Notes: generated by a model not told the origin, from the sequence alone. Positions 1-11,743 are shown, numbered from the stretch's first letter. The stretch: DNA of 64,000 nt from Myoxocephalus aenaeus (GCA_038501785.1 JBAMJR010000168.1:2041001-2105000); one strand, 5' to 3'. Numbers and translations: made by a program.

Positions 1-143
1 AAGGTGATTGACAGGTTGCCGCCGTATTCCTACATCACGCCTCCTCAGTCCAAATATGGTCACTTCCCTTCACTGGTTGCAAAAAAACTCACACTACTAA
101 TTAGACTCCCACATTGAAACATCTCTCTCACTGGTGTACATAC

Positions 144-224
144 CTCATGGATCCAGGTGGGATCGTGGCACTGCTTCAGTCTCTCTGCCACACCCTTTAT
201 CAGCTGTAGGTCAGCTGCTACCGC
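144..224 (-). CDS. ric8a: ric8a coding exon 5
   Basis: Residues 168-194, beginning AVAADLQLIKGVAERLKQC, phase 0 at both ends. Acceptor GACGGCAG, donor GTATGT. It continues the helix repeat of exon 4 in frame. No further exon is recognisable in bases 1-143. Confidence 0.82.
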
Positions 225-3200
225 CTGCCGTCCATCCATCCAAAGATACGTTTTAGAAAATTAGCACCAACCCAATCTGAGGAATTCATGTCAACGTATA
301 TGAGGAGAAACAAAGCAGCCTGACCTGTCCTGTCTCGTTGTGCAGCAGGATGTTAGAGATGGACTTGAGAGACTCAACAATCACTTCCTGGTCAGCGTTC
401 TCTGAAGGAGGGGAAGCTTCCTTCACCTCCTCGCTGGGTACCTCTGCGGCCGGTTCCTCCTCTCCGTCCTCGCCCTCTAGGAAGAGAGAGAATGGCAAAG
501 TCAAGCAACACATCCAACCTTTATGTAGACCGCTTTTAGGGTAAACGGTTGGGACGAAAGATATAAACCGAGCTGCTTCTATCTCTATTTCAGCTCATTC
601 AGATCTTTCTGCCGCTCTGTCATGCACATGCATGTTATCTTAAATCTTGTCTTGTGTAACACCTTCTACTCACAAGGGTTGTGAGCCCAGCATCGTCTGT
701 GTACACAGGAGGGGTTCAGGGACAGTAATGAGTGTTGGTCACCTGAGTTTTGGCTGCACTCAGAACCCAACATGCTATCGCTGCAGTTACAAGCATTAAG
801 TGGGAGAAAATATTTGAACTAAGAACATTGACTTCAAATGTTATAACTGAAATTCAGAAGTTACAATTTGCAAGACTGTACTGAAATTTAAACAAGACTT
901 TTAAAAAATATTTTAATTCAACGCTTCAATTAAGATTGCAATGGAGGGTTCATGCACTGCTAATACAATCTCTGCAAGCAGGTCTAAATGTAGAGTTTCC
1001 ATGGAGCTTTGAAAAGACAATGCAAACGAAAAGGATTGGTGCATTAATGTGATTATTTTGCTTCTTTACGTGTCATGGGATTAAGGGGAGTTTCCTGGGA
1101 GAAGCCACAAAACAGGAGCACCAGGACAGAAGCATTTGGATCTAAAACCAGAGATACCTGGGAGAGTTGCCAGGATTACCTTGGCCCTCCAGCGGCTGGC
1201 TGTGGGCAGCAGTGACCACGGCGATGCCGGCGTAGCGGGCGAGCGTGGACATGGCAGAGTGGCTGATGAAGGGCTCCAGGCAATGTTTGTCTCTGGACAG
1301 GATCCGAACCGTTTCTAGACAGGCCAGCTGACAGGAAGGCTGCAGCTCTCTGTTCAGGAAACCGACTACCAATCCACCCAGGAGCTGCATCACACAACAA
1401 AAGACAATAAATTGAAAGTAGATAGAAATAACTTCATTTGCAAGTTGAATCACTACTGAATACTTAATTATTGAGAGTAGAGATGTGCCGATACCGAGTA
1501 CCAATACCAGTGTGACTACCACACTGGTATTGGTGCAGCATCCCGTCATGCGCGTATTTATGTATACGATATCAGAACGCGGGCCTAGGTATAGAATGCA
1601 CGGCCCGCCACTGCTATTTACTCGTTTTTGTCAAAACAGCTTCAATAACAAAACGAAATGTTTGATGAATAAATCTGTGTCAAAAAATATAATATATGAT
1701 CTCAGCTTGTATTCCTCTGATTTCATGTGTTTTTATGTTCCATCTTTAATCCTTAATGTTGTTAATCTTTGTTTAGCTTCTTTTTCTTTTTACGTCTCCA
1801 TGCTTCCATTGGAAACTGCGTGTTTAACGTCACATTGCTATGAACTGTGGGTAATTCACTTAGGCAAAGTCGGCATCTAATGCTGACTTAGGGAAAGGGT
1901 TCATAAAGGGGTCAAAATGTCTGAGAGACTCAAACACTCCACGATGTGACAGTGGGACAGAACTAAACCCTCAAGAACTTCACAGGAGCCTCAAAGTCTG
2001 TGAGTCCTTAAGGTGGAGGTTGAGATTAGGCCGATGTGTCCTTGGGCACTTAACCCAAACTGCTCCCGTAGCTGTTCCTACGGTGTGAATGTCCGTTAGT
2101 CCTGATGTGCAGGAGGCCACTGCCATCAGTGTGTGAATGGATGAATGATGACAAGTAGTGTTAAAGAGCTTCGAGTGGTCGGAAGACTAGAAAAGAGAAA
2201 TACGAGTACAGTCCATTTACCACTTCTGAAACCGGCACTGATAAACCCGTCTGCCAAGCGGTCTTGCATAATAACTTCCTACAGTCTGTGTGCAGGTGTT
2301 TGCTCAACACGTCTTTTGGACATGAAGGCACATCAACTGCACCGGAACTGCTTTTGCCTCTAGCCTCAGCCACTATTTTTATCATATGCAGCCTACCAAA
2401 CTTTCTCTAAATAGAGGCACCTCCATTGCAGCCAGAGGGCTCCACCCACTCCCAGAGGAGAGCAACGTGAAGAGACACACCTGGAGCTGATCTCCTCATC
2501 AGGGAGGTGAACAAAGGACAATTGATTTTGTGGCTCCCCGAGATCACCAAGGTGGTGCATATATAGTTGATATATAGTTGAAGCCGGTGAGTCAGCTAGC
2601 GGCCCGGCTGATATAGTTTTACATTTTTCTAGTTTTGTAGGCTCTTGATTTTTGTTTGCTTAATTAAAGACCCTGGTGACCGCTGATCTGACTCTGTCTT
2701 TGATTGCTGTGCTGCCGATACTTTCCTCGTCCTCTGTGCAGTCCTGTTACACTACCTATTTGTGTCTTCTTTCACAACAACTATCAGGGGAGCTGGTTTC
2801 CACCCTGATTCTCTTCTCCTGTGTGGGTCCCTGAGGTCTGACTCCTCCATCTACTCCTATCCAGCTCCCTTGACTTGCTGGTTCCAGTACAAGAAGACCA
2901 ACGTATAGAACACATATGTTGAGAAAAGATTAGCGTGAACTGACTGACTTACTTATGTATTTAATATCTTACACTATCCTCAGGATGAAGCTGAAGGAGT
3001 GCCTTAAACCAGCATTGTCACAGACTGAATCAATAGGTTTTATTGTTGGAACCTTTGGAACTTTCCTCACTGGTGACTGAATTCGCCACTTACATTTATA
3101 TAAAGACCACAAAATCCAGCTGTTGAGCATTTAACCTTAGAAACTGTGCTTATAAAAGATATTCCTTTATTAGTCCCGCAGTGGAGAAATTGCAGGATTA

Positions 3201-4589
3201 CAGCAGCAGACAGGTAAAGTCTAAACAAGAGACACATAGTCTAAACAAGAGACACATAGTCAAATTAAAAAATAAATATTATATTGACCTTTTATGCAAC
3301 ATTCAAACAGTTTCTACGGAAGCCCAGAACGGCTGTGATCTTTTTAATGCCGTTATCTCGACAAAACTAGCTTTGTTATCTCGCTATAACAACATAATCA
3401 ACTTAATATCTTGGGAAAGCAAAAGGTTGTTTAACTTAAAATGTTTATTAGAGATAAAACCCCAGGACTTATCTGTTGTGAGGCCAAAAGCTGGTGAGAT
3501 CCGAGAAGTTGTACTCCGGATCTCTGATAAACATTAAAAGTAATAAAAGGGAAACAACCTTTTATTGTCGACCCGAGACTTTCATCTTTGGGGTAGTTTG
3601 AATAACAGAAGCTTATGAACGTTGCAGTTCAACAACAGTTTGTCCTCACTGACATCTTAATGTATTATTATTATGGGGAATTATGTTCCCTCTGTGTGTG
3701 TTGGTTTATGAGCTTCTCCTTGCTTTGTTGAAATATCCGGGCTGGCCTTTTAGTGCATGTTAGCGTGCATGTTAGCGCGCATGTTAGCGGTCATGTTAGC
3801 GCGCATGTTAGCGCGCATGTTATGTTAGCGGTCATGTTAGCGCGCATGTTAGCACGCATGTTATGTTAGCGGTCATGTTAGCACGCATGTTAGCACACAT
3901 GTTATGTTAGCGGTCATGTTAGCACGCATAATAGCGTGCATGTTAGCGGGCCCCACTAGCTAGCTGCGCTCATACAGCTGTTACCGCTGATAAGCTCCGT
4001 TAAGGAATCTTCAAGGGAAACGTATCTTAAGTAGGGCTGCAACTAACGATTATTTTCATAATCGACTAATCTATCGACTATTTTTTCGATTAGTCGACTA
4101 ATCTAATGACTATTTCCCATTAAAATGACTCAAAATGTTGGAATTTGAACTTGTATTTGTCAAATGTATTTGAGTAACAAGATCTGAACATCAGAACATT
4201 ATAACAAATAAATTAAATAGTAATACAAATTAAAGTGCAAATATGCTTTAAAAGTAAAGAAAAAGTACAAATAAAGTTGTAAAAGTAACTCAAAATAGCA
4301 ATCAAGCCTCTGAAAGTGCAAAATAACTGACATTCAAAGTCCAAAAGTAAAAAAAATAGTCCATCCTACCCGACAATTAAAGTGCAAGGGTTTAAAAGTA
4401 AATCAAAATGACTTATTGCAGTCCCACGTATTGCTGCTCCCTCCTTCAGGGCAACACAATTTACACACGTTTTAAATTGTAATGCAGAAACGTGAGCATA
4501 TTGACATGCTCTGGAGCAGGGGTGCCCACACTTTTTAAAAGCTACTTTTAAAATGACCAAGTCAAAAATATCTACCTACATTAATAATG

Positions 4590-4670
<81 letters not shown>

Positions 4671-7600
4671 AGCTGCTGGTGGAACAATGTTTGGACTTAA
4701 TATGTTTCATGTGGGAAAAGGCTGACTCGCATAAATAAACTCTGACAGACACTTGTCAAGTTCCTCAAACCATGGCGCTGCAGCTTTGAGGACAGATGTT
4801 GCGTTTTCCGTTTGAAAGCATTAACTGAGCTGATCTTATCAACCACGGTCAAGCTCATTCAACAGATCGGTTAAAAATGCCAAGTCTAGCAGCCACTGAT
4901 CGTCAGTTGGTTGTATTCTGCATGTTTAACTACATGGAGAAACTCCTTTATCTCTGGACAGAGCTCTATAAGCCGTCTCACATCAGTGTGATGAACAGCC
5001 GTTTTTGAAGAGCTCTCGCTCCAATAGACGATCTTCGATGCCACCTCCGTGATCTCTTTCAAGTTTAGCGTTGTAGCGCATAATGCTTGTTATGCAGTGG
5101 TAATTAAGGGGAAAGGGGAAGTCGGGGAAAGGGGAAGTCGGGGAAAGCATCGTTCTCCCTGCACTTAACAATAAATCCATTCAAGCGACCGACCATTGCG
5201 GGCGCAGCGTCCGTGGTGATTGAGCTGGGTTTTTGTCGATACAGTCGTTTTTTTTTAAATGGCATGTGATCTACCCGCACTACCTCTACCGACGTATTGG
5301 GCACCCCTGATGTAGTGCATTGCAATGCCGAATGAAAATTACCGGTAGCTCTGAATCTTTTCATTACAAACGATGCGTCAACGACCAAAATACGCGTTGA
5401 CTAATCGTTGCAGCCCTAATCTTAAATGTCCAGATTATTGACTATCAGTCAAGGAGCAGCACTCAGCGTCTGGATGCAATACCTCTCTGTCCCGCTCGTC
5501 CTCCTTGCTGAATGTAAAGCAGTGGTTCATCTGGAGGAAGAAAAAGCAGAGGGTGCAAATGAAGGTGTGAGTCTGCCATGTTTCCCAGAACTTGCAACAC
5601 AACTCTGACAAAGACAGTAAAGGCAACTTGACACTAACAGTTGGCCTCAGTGGATTTCCACTGGAATATAATACACTGAAAACACAAAATTCACATATTA
5701 GCGCCTCATAAAGTCTGTTTTACACATCGAGCAGACACAGAGCAACATGAGCCTTCATTCGGTGTTGTGTTTGTGTCCACCTGATGGATGTAAGTCCAAC
5801 ATTCACTCTCCTTGAGCTCTAACTCCTGAGGGAAGTAGCCGTTTCTTTAGCCGCTCAATGCTCTGACTGTGTCTGTCTGAGCCAGTGGTGTACAGGAGGG
5901 ATCTTTATGGTAAAACGTCTGGCTGCTGCTGCTGGGAACAAGGCTGTTGACAGCAGAGTCTCAGGGCTGAAGAACATTGAGCTAAAAGAGTGCAGAGTTA
6001 GAGATCACTCTCTGTATGCGTCGGTATGAAGTACTGTCCTGGTTGAAACGTACAAACGTGTCCGGAGTATCCTGCTGACCGTACCACTCAACGAAGAGTT
6101 TCAGATACTTTACTTCCTGCCCTTGTTTCCCACCGGTCTGACAGTCTGACCCGTCCCTTTCGTCTGGGTCAGTTCATCTTTTATTAGTGAACGTTCCAGC
6201 CTTTCTGTCCCGCTGTTTTTATTCTTTAGTACTTTGGCTTAGACCTGGTCCTATAGCGGTTTTTGTATACATGTGTCTGTTTCTTGACTGCCTTCCCGTG
6301 TACCAAACCCTTTGTATTAAGTAAAGGCTTAGCATTCTACCTGCTCTGTGGTCGAGTCTATCAATCCTGCTCCACGAGGAAAGTGCTGCATTCTGGTCCA
6401 CAAAAATATAAAAACTCTCTCTCTCTCTGTCACTTTACCTTGGATTTCCACATCTCTTCGTTGTCTTTACCTGCAGTTTAATATTGGCCCAACAAAGTAG
6501 TTATACTTTCCAATTACTAAACGTTAATCCATACCTTGCAGCCAAAAGAATCCATCATTTTCTTAGTGGCCACAATATAGATACAAATAATTTTATTAGA
6601 AAAATAAGTAAAACGAAGCCAGCAAGCACCAACGGAGGAATTCCCCCGAGGTTGATCCTCCCATCTGGTCTTACTGGACGGGTAGATTGAGTGGTTTGAG
6701 AAGTGTCGAAATATGTTCTGCTCAATATACTGTTGCGGTTGCAACTAACAATGGGAAACACTAATTGTCTTTTATTACCAATAATCCAATAATACGAAGC
6801 AAACCTGAATCAAAGGCTCTCTGTAGCTTTCGAATCAAGGACCAGGTCCTTCAGAAGCCTGCAGCTTGTGCCTTCACTCAATGTCTATTTTATGTTTGCC
6901 TTCTACCGGATCCTCCCAATCAGGAACTCGCTTGGACACATTTACGCCGCCACGTTCTTGTAAAGAAAAGAGCGCACGGCATATGGAGACTTTGGGACCA
7001 GAGTCCCCTGCAGCACTAAGCTCCTCATCTCTTAAGGGCTTTAGAAGAGCAGGCTTTGACCGGGGGGCCGTAGGAGACCGTATTTCTGTATCAGATAATC
7101 TAATCCAATTGCCTTGAAGATCAACTCCCACACAAGGCTGAGCGGAGCATCCGGCAGAGCTCACCTCGATCGACAGCAGACAGCGTTGAGAAGGTCAGGC
7201 GTTTACACAAGTCAAGACTGAGAGCTCTATTTCGGTGAAGAAGTTAAGTGAACCTTTCCCAAACACACTTTTATTCTCAGAAGAAACTTCTTGTTGTCTG
7301 GGAGGTGAGCAGATGTGCTGCCCAGAACAGAAGATGACTCTGTTTATGTTGAATTAACCTGATGTGTAGTAGAGCATGCGTTGTCATCATAAGGATCCAT
7401 ACATAACCATCTGCAGTTATATGTTTACCTATGTAGTGGTAGTGTAGTTTTACTTTGTTCAACATTAGCAATCCCAAACAGGCAGCATTTGTATTTAAAT
7501 ACTCAAACAAGTCCAACACACACTCTGAGATATTCGTGCCTTCAGGCAAGAAAGAGTCTGCATCAAACGTGCACATGCCGTTGTTTTACTGTTTTTTTGC

Positions 7601-8706
7601 AACAGTTTCTTCAAATGAGAAGCAAACTATTTTACCGCAGCTGTGATTAATATTATCAATAAATAAATGTGTATTACAGGATGGGTATTTTCATATTTTA
7701 TTTCCATGAAAAGCTGAAATATCTTTTTACAAGGTAAATAATGTGTAATGTGTTGCTCTGGTGACAACAGAGAATCCTCCACAGCGCTGCAGGCGGGGTT
7801 CACACAATCCAATGGATTCCATGACTTTTCCATGACAAACATTTAGTGAAATCTGGGTGTAAACAAGAAAAAGTGAGAAAATGTAAAAAAGTATTTAAAT
7901 TAACAATGAGAATAGAAAGCATACAGTAAACCTGAAATGACACAAATGAATGAGACAATAGTTTATTGTCTCATTAATTTATATAGATGCCTGTATGTAT
8001 GCCTGCTTATATTTTGAGCGTCTTTCTTTTAAAAGCATATTCATTATTTCAAACTCAGCGTAAATGAACGTCATGAACACATGAATATAACACATTTACA
8101 TGAGTTTTACAAAACCTTTGGGATTTTATTTTTTTCAAGGACTTTTCCAGGCCTGGAAATAACCATTTTTAAAATTCCATGACTTTTCCAGGTTTTCCAT
8201 GAGCGTAAGAACCCTGCTGCAGGTCCCCGGCCCTCCACAGCTTTCTAGCCTCTTTCAGCTCACTCATTGAAGGCCCTGGTTGGACCTCATCACGTGCACA
8301 CAAACACAACTATGCTGCAGCTTTATGACGCGTTTACAGCTTGGTCTGCCGCCCCCTAGTGGCCAAATAATTAATACTACTATGGGAATTAAAACACATA
8401 ATTTCAGCCAGTTTAAAATCTTCAGTTTAGCACATTGTGTCACATTTGACTGTGTCACAGAATTTGCTAATTGTTAAGCAAACATACATTTGTATTAAAT
8501 TTCATTTGATGCCATGAAGACCTTGTGATTTCTCTGGATGTTGATAATAACCAGCAGCATCTAAACGGTGCAGGTATGTCTGCGCACATCGCTGATGACG
8601 TCATGTTTACCTCCGCGTTGTAGCTCTGCAGGGCCGTTAAAGCAGCGTCCTGCTCTCCCGTCTCCATCTGCTCTATGCAGCCTTTTAAATCCATTTCCAT
8701 CGCCAT
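144..8706 (-). CDS. ric8a: RIC8 family G-alpha chaperone/GEF, 5' five exons (partial)
   Basis: RIC8 proteins are cytosolic armadillo-like proteins that fold nascent G-alpha subunits and act on them as nucleotide exchange factors. Coding exons on the minus strand, in order: 8611-8706, 5483-5530, 1180-1384, 325-476, 144-224. They join in phase (96, 48, 205, 152, 81 nt) to 194 codons; the family is about 530-550 residues, so the 3' part lies left of the window. Recognisable blocks are METGEQDAALTALQSYN near the N-terminus, NHCFTF, CLETVRILSRDKHCLEPF, an acidic low-complexity insert (GEDGEEEPAAEVPSEEV) and VIVESLKSISNILLHNETGQ. I chose ric8a over ric8b because CLEPF and the first exon resemble RIC8A as I remember it; ric8b is the alternative. 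Confidence 0.85.
325..476 (-). CDS. ric8a: ric8a coding exon 4
   Basis: Residues 117-167. Acceptor TTCCTAG, donor GTCAGG. The first two thirds is an acidic Glu/Pro/Ser stretch, then VIVESLKSISNILLHNETGQ, an armadillo-like helix block of the family. Confidence 0.88.
477..1179 (-). other. ric8a intron 4
   Basis: No repeat family, RNA gene or other exon recognised; AT-rich in its middle part. Confidence 0.6.
1180..1384 (-). CDS. ric8a: ric8a coding exon 3
   Basis: Residues 49-117 (phase 0 in, phase 1 out). Acceptor GATGCAG, donor GTAATC after CCAAG. Contains NRELQPSCQLACLETVRILS and the RDKHCLEPF motif, the best-conserved part of the RIC8 N-terminal region. Confidence 0.88.
1500..1617. repeat. 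Short-loop hairpin joined to an 80-bp dispersed sequence
   Basis: Positions 1500-1514 and 1520-1534 are perfect inverted arms of 15 bp around a 5-nt loop. From 1536 a sequence of about 80 bp (CAGCATCCCGTCATGCGCG onward) is nearly identical to 12028-12106, which is also preceded by hairpins. The flank GTGCCGATACCGAGTACC resembles ends of fish DNA transposons. Family not identified. Confidence 0.75.
1990..2225 (+). repeat. Dispersed repeat resembling a LINE/SINE 3' tail
   Basis: A module with GTGTGAATGGATGAATGATG, then a block of the type GTGTTAAAGAGCTTCGAGTGG, then AGTCCATTTACC. A diverged relative lies at about 16875-16965 (GTGGTCAGAAGATTAGACAG, then AGTCCATTTACC). Similar tails are common in fish genomes; I cannot name the family with certainty. 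Confidence 0.5.
2226..3753. other. ric8a intron 3, central part
   Basis: Mostly unassigned. 2380-2760 has an LTR-like look (AATTAAAGACC, then a stretch ending CTGTTACA) but no matching second end was found. 3157-3218 carries TCCTTTATTAGTCCCGCAG, a repeat tail also present inverted at 17262-17340. At 3219-3258 a 20-bp unit is duplicated in tandem. Confidence 0.4.
3754..3949. repeat. Minisatellite, 12-bp unit
   Basis: About 15 copies of a 12-bp unit close to GCATGTTAGCGC, mixed with shorter TATGTTAGCGG variants. The unit alternates purine-pyrimidine GCGCGC blocks with ATGTTA. Confidence 0.9.
4517..5309 (-). mobile_element. Nested hAT-like element with decayed transposase
   Basis: Ends CAGGGGTGCCCA and TGGGCACCCCTG form terminal inverted repeats inside the outer hAT element. 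The minus strand encodes broken hAT transposase fragments, about 5230 down to 4750, with the block SSITTDAAPAMVGRLNGFI followed by frameshifted pieces; this resembles ZBED/GTF2IRD2-type hAT transposases. No clear target duplication at its own ends. Confidence 0.7.
4591..4665. repeat. (TA)n microsatellite
   Basis: About 37 uninterrupted TA dinucleotides, inside the nested hAT-like element. Confidence 0.97.
5483..5530 (-). CDS. ric8a: ric8a coding exon 2 (48-bp small exon)
   Basis: Residues 33-48 (MNHCFTFSKEDERDRE). The acceptor has a strong pyrimidine tract ending CTCCAG; the donor is GTATTG, weaker than consensus. Phase 0 at both ends, so skipping would keep the frame. The NHCFTF block fits the SQSFTF-type block that follows exon 1 in RIC8A. 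Confidence 0.8.
5531..7792 (-). other. ric8a intron 1, distal part
   Basis: About 2.2 kb with no repeat family or exon recognised apart from a short CTCTCT run near 6415-6430. Confidence 0.5.
7793..8216 (-). mobile_element. Small CAGGG-ended element, copy 1
   Basis: One of eight copies of a family of about 430 bp in this window. In the plus-orientation copies the ends read CAGGGTTCATAC and GTATGAACCCTG. CTGCAG occurs directly on both sides (7787-7792 and 8217-8222), a 6-bp target duplication if one extra base is allowed at the left end. It has no coding capacity. It lies in ric8a intron 1. Confidence 0.8.
8596..8603. promoter_or_regulatory. Palindromic CRE (TGACGTCA) in ric8a intron 1
   Basis: A perfect 8-bp CREB/ATF consensus one base beyond the donor hexamer of ric8a exon 1 (8605-8610). 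A longer variant, TGACGCGTCA, lies at 8830-8839 upstream of the start codon. Function is inferred from the motif only. Confidence 0.45.
8611..8706 (-). CDS. ric8a: ric8a coding exon 1
   Basis: Residues 1-32. The start codon is the ATG at 8706; a second in-frame ATG lies two codons on (MAMEMDLKG), so the true start could be either. The exon ends in phase 0 at GAG, followed by donor GTAAAC. Confidence 0.85.
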
Positions 8707-8752
8707 TAAGCGAGCAGCAGCTTCCTCCTGAGTCCACCGTCGCAGCAGCGCC

Positions 8753-8783
<31 letters not shown>

Positions 8784-8960
8784 TCACTCAGGTTGGATAT
8801 TCGCGTTACAGTTAGTCTCCGCCCACAGATGACGCGTCATGCATGATGTCTAATTCCCTGCTGGCCGGCGAGAAGCAATTAACGGACAGGATTAGGGCGA
8901 GCCAAATGCTGCATTCAGGTGTCCCTGGGAAAGACGGGAGAAATGGAGAAACGTTGGAAA
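8707..8960 (-). promoter_or_regulatory. Probable ric8a 5' UTR and promoter
   Basis: Directly upstream of the ric8a start codon. It holds a (GT)n/(CA)n tract at 8753-8774, a GC-box-like CTCCGCCCAC at about 8817-8826 and TGACGCGTCA at 8830-8839. No TATA box is evident. The transcription start cannot be fixed from sequence. Confidence 0.45.
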
Positions 8961-8984
8961 CGTAGTTCATTCAATTCATTTCAA

Positions 8985-10935
8985 TTTATTAGGGCCCGAG
9001 CACTGACGTAGTCAGAGCGGAGGACCTATTGTTATTCGATTTTAGCGACCAATGCGCAGGGAAAAGAGGTGCTTGGGATAAACCTACATTCTTCAAAATT
9101 TCCTCACCCATCCGACTCGGCGAAAATTTTAATCTGATTTGGGTGTCGGCCAAAAGTCTGAGAAAATGTCTCTCTAGCGCCCCCTTTAGTTGTGAAAGCC
9201 CACCCTTTTTGCGAACTTTGACCGATTGACTTGAAATTTTGCACACATGTCATCTCATCCGTGAAAATAAAATGCGCCTAATTAGATTTTCCGCCATTTT
9301 GAATTTTGTAAAAAACACATTCTGGTCAACTCCTCCTAAACTCTGGCTTCATTTCGTACGAAACTTTCTGTGGATCAGCATTGGCTCAATGTGATCAAAC
9401 GATATTTTCAACTTTGTTAATATCTCATTGCGTTTAGAAGTTATTAACCAATTAACCTCTTAGGGGCGTGGCTCAATATGTCAATACACATAACTTCCAA
9501 ATTACTTGGCCTATCTTCACAAACTTTGAAGCATATGTCAACATTGTGTCCCTTAACGTACCCAAATTTTTTCCGAATTTTCAAACACTAGAGGGCGCTG
9601 CAGTGAATCGCTAAATTTTTGCATTTTCCTTGTTTTCAGGCGTTGGATTCTGACGAACTCCTCCTAGAGATTAAACACGATTGATTTCACATTCGGGTAA
9701 TATGATGTTGAGACCTTTGCAGGGAAAAGTTATCAAAGGATTTTAAAAATATCGAACTATGTGAGCGCAGAGCAGCGCCAAAGAGACACCATTTTCCATG
9801 AAAATGGAAGTTGCTTTAACTCGGCCATACATGATGGAATCTGCTCCATATTTCTCATGTCATGACCTCCTGACCCTGAAGACATCCATGTGATCATTTT
9901 GAATCCTAGTCATAGCGCCACCTAGAGGCAACAGGAAGTTACATGTTTTGTACTTGTATACCGTGCTCCTCACAGATTATTCGGATGCCTCTCCAAATGC
10001 GTCGGAAGTGACTTAAGACATTGATAATGCATCACCTTGAAGATTGTAAGGATCCGTTGAACGGCGTCGCGTCAGAGCATCGCGGAAGTTTGATCCTTCG
10101 CCGTGCACGAATAAACCGATGTAACTCAACTCCACATAAAAAGATCCTTTCCAGGTTTCACATGTTTGATGAGACTCCAGGCCTGAAGACCTGTGATGTC
10201 TAATTTTTAATTAGAGTCATAGCGCCACCTAATGGCAACAGGAAGTAAAAGCTTCTATACTTTGGATAGTTTCTCTCAGTAGGTTGATTAGATCGACATC
10301 AAATTACTTGTAGACAAACATAAGACTTTCATGACGCCATCCCCTAAAGCTTTTGATGTTTCGTGTAACGCTGTTGCCGTGGCGACCCATCCTTCGCGGT
10401 CAACAACGAAGGTACTTTTGAGGGACTAAGCATGCTCGAGACGTAACTAAACTTGGCACCCACATTGACAGGCAAAGATGTAGTTACGTGATGTGATTTT
10501 AATGCTTCAAAATCGCAATTCGGCTTGATAGCGCCCCTACAAATATTCAATTAAGCAGCCCCAGCGCTACGGTTGAGCTACATGTATGACACCTTGTAGC
10601 CATATGTAACACATGTAAACTTACAAATAACTGTCTTGGGACCATGCTCTAAACCAAACAGGAAGTCAGATAGCGCCCCCTAAAAAACGTGTTTTTTTTT
10701 ACAACCTGTGAGTTGTGAAAGCCCACAGTTTTTGCCCCCTATCACCAATTGACCTGAAATTTAGCACACATGTCCGGTTGTGCCTGCTCTACAAAAAAGT
10801 ACATTGCCGCATTAAGCTCCGCCTACTTAGAATTTCCGCCATTTTGAATTTTGTGAAAAACTATTTTTTCCTCAAATCTTCCTAAATGCTAGGTTCGATT
10901 TTTACAAAATCCTCTGTGGATCAATAGTGACACAC
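8985..10935. repeat. Large dispersed repeat starting GGGCCCGAGCAC
   Basis: A block of about 2 kb with recurring modules. The sequence around TGTGAAAGCCCAC and CCGCCATTTTGAATTTTGT occurs at 9190-9400 and again, diverged, at 10715-10930. TAGCGCCACCTA followed by GCAACAGGAAGT occurs at about 9912 and 10217. Similar GGGCCCGAGCAC repeats are familiar from fish genomes; I see no coding domain and cannot assign a class. Confidence 0.6.
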
Positions 10936-11403
10936 TATGGTTGGCAGACCTGGCCTCTAGTTGATCTTATCATCATCTCACACTGAACAAGAGCCTGCAA
11001 GGCAAAGCCCAGGTACCAAACGTCACGCACACATGAACCTGTTCTGTGTGAACCTTGGTCTCTTTGAGACACAACTACTAACGTCACCGCTGCTCTTCCC
11101 CCACGTCTGAAATCAAAGCAGCTTTTTTCAGAGGTCAACCTTTCTGCGAAAAAGAGTATATATGTGTCTGTCATCACATCAAATGACAGAACTCAGTAAG
11201 CGCTTCCAAGATCTTTCTGCCATTGAGAAGTAATTCAAGCTGTTCTCGACTCCCTTCCTGATGATGCAGAAGAAGTGAAGAGAGTCTGAACTAGAACTGA
11301 TGGAGATGCAGTGATGATTCTCTGAAGAACCAGCTTCAGTTTCTCTCCCTGCCGACTTCTACTGGAGCTTGGAAAAGGCCAAATGTCTTCTGATGTGATT
11401 TTT

Positions 11404-11404
<1 letters not shown>
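10936..11404. other. Unassigned intergenic sequence
   Basis: No gene or known repeat recognised between the large dispersed repeat and the first TA microsatellite. Confidence 0.5.

Positions 11405-11457
<53 letters not shown>
11405..11457. repeat. (AT)n microsatellite
   Basis: About 25 AT dinucleotides. A second AT tract lies at 11689-11741. Confidence 0.95.
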
Positions 11458-11459
<2 letters not shown>

Positions 11460-11686
11460 TATAATAATATAATTGACCTCATTTGATTCATTTTGCGATA
11501 TACCTCACCTGAGTGACCCAGACTTTCATATATTTTTCTGTTTGTGGCCCTCGGTGAAAAAGGTTTGGACACCCTTGATATATTACCCTTGCTAAAATAA
11601 ATAACCTTGATTGTAATATAACCTGTTCTGTCAATTCTTGAACACTCGAGGAATATCCCGGCGAGGAGAATTCCACTTCAATATAC

Positions 11687-11688
<2 letters not shown>

Positions 11689-11741
<53 letters not shown>
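11689..11741. repeat. (AT)n microsatellite
   Basis: About 26 AT dinucleotides. Between this and the previous tract, at about 11545-11575, lies GGTTTGGACACCC, which resembles the end of a hAT-type element. Confidence 0.95.

Positions 11742-11743
<2 letters not shown>

Larger units (their letters stand above)
4032..5418. mobile_element. hAT-type element with TAGGGCTGCAAC ends
   Basis: Left end TAGGGCTGCAACTAACGATT pairs with right end AATCGTTGCAGCCCTA. It is flanked by ATCTTAAG (4024-4031) and ATCTTAAA (5419-5426), an 8-bp target duplication with one mismatch, as expected for hAT. It contains a second inserted element (4517-5309) and no intact transposase of its own. Confidence 0.85.

Noticed and set aside
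2380..2760. Solo LTR
   Set aside because: The right end looks LTR-like but I could find neither a matching left end nor a flanking duplication.
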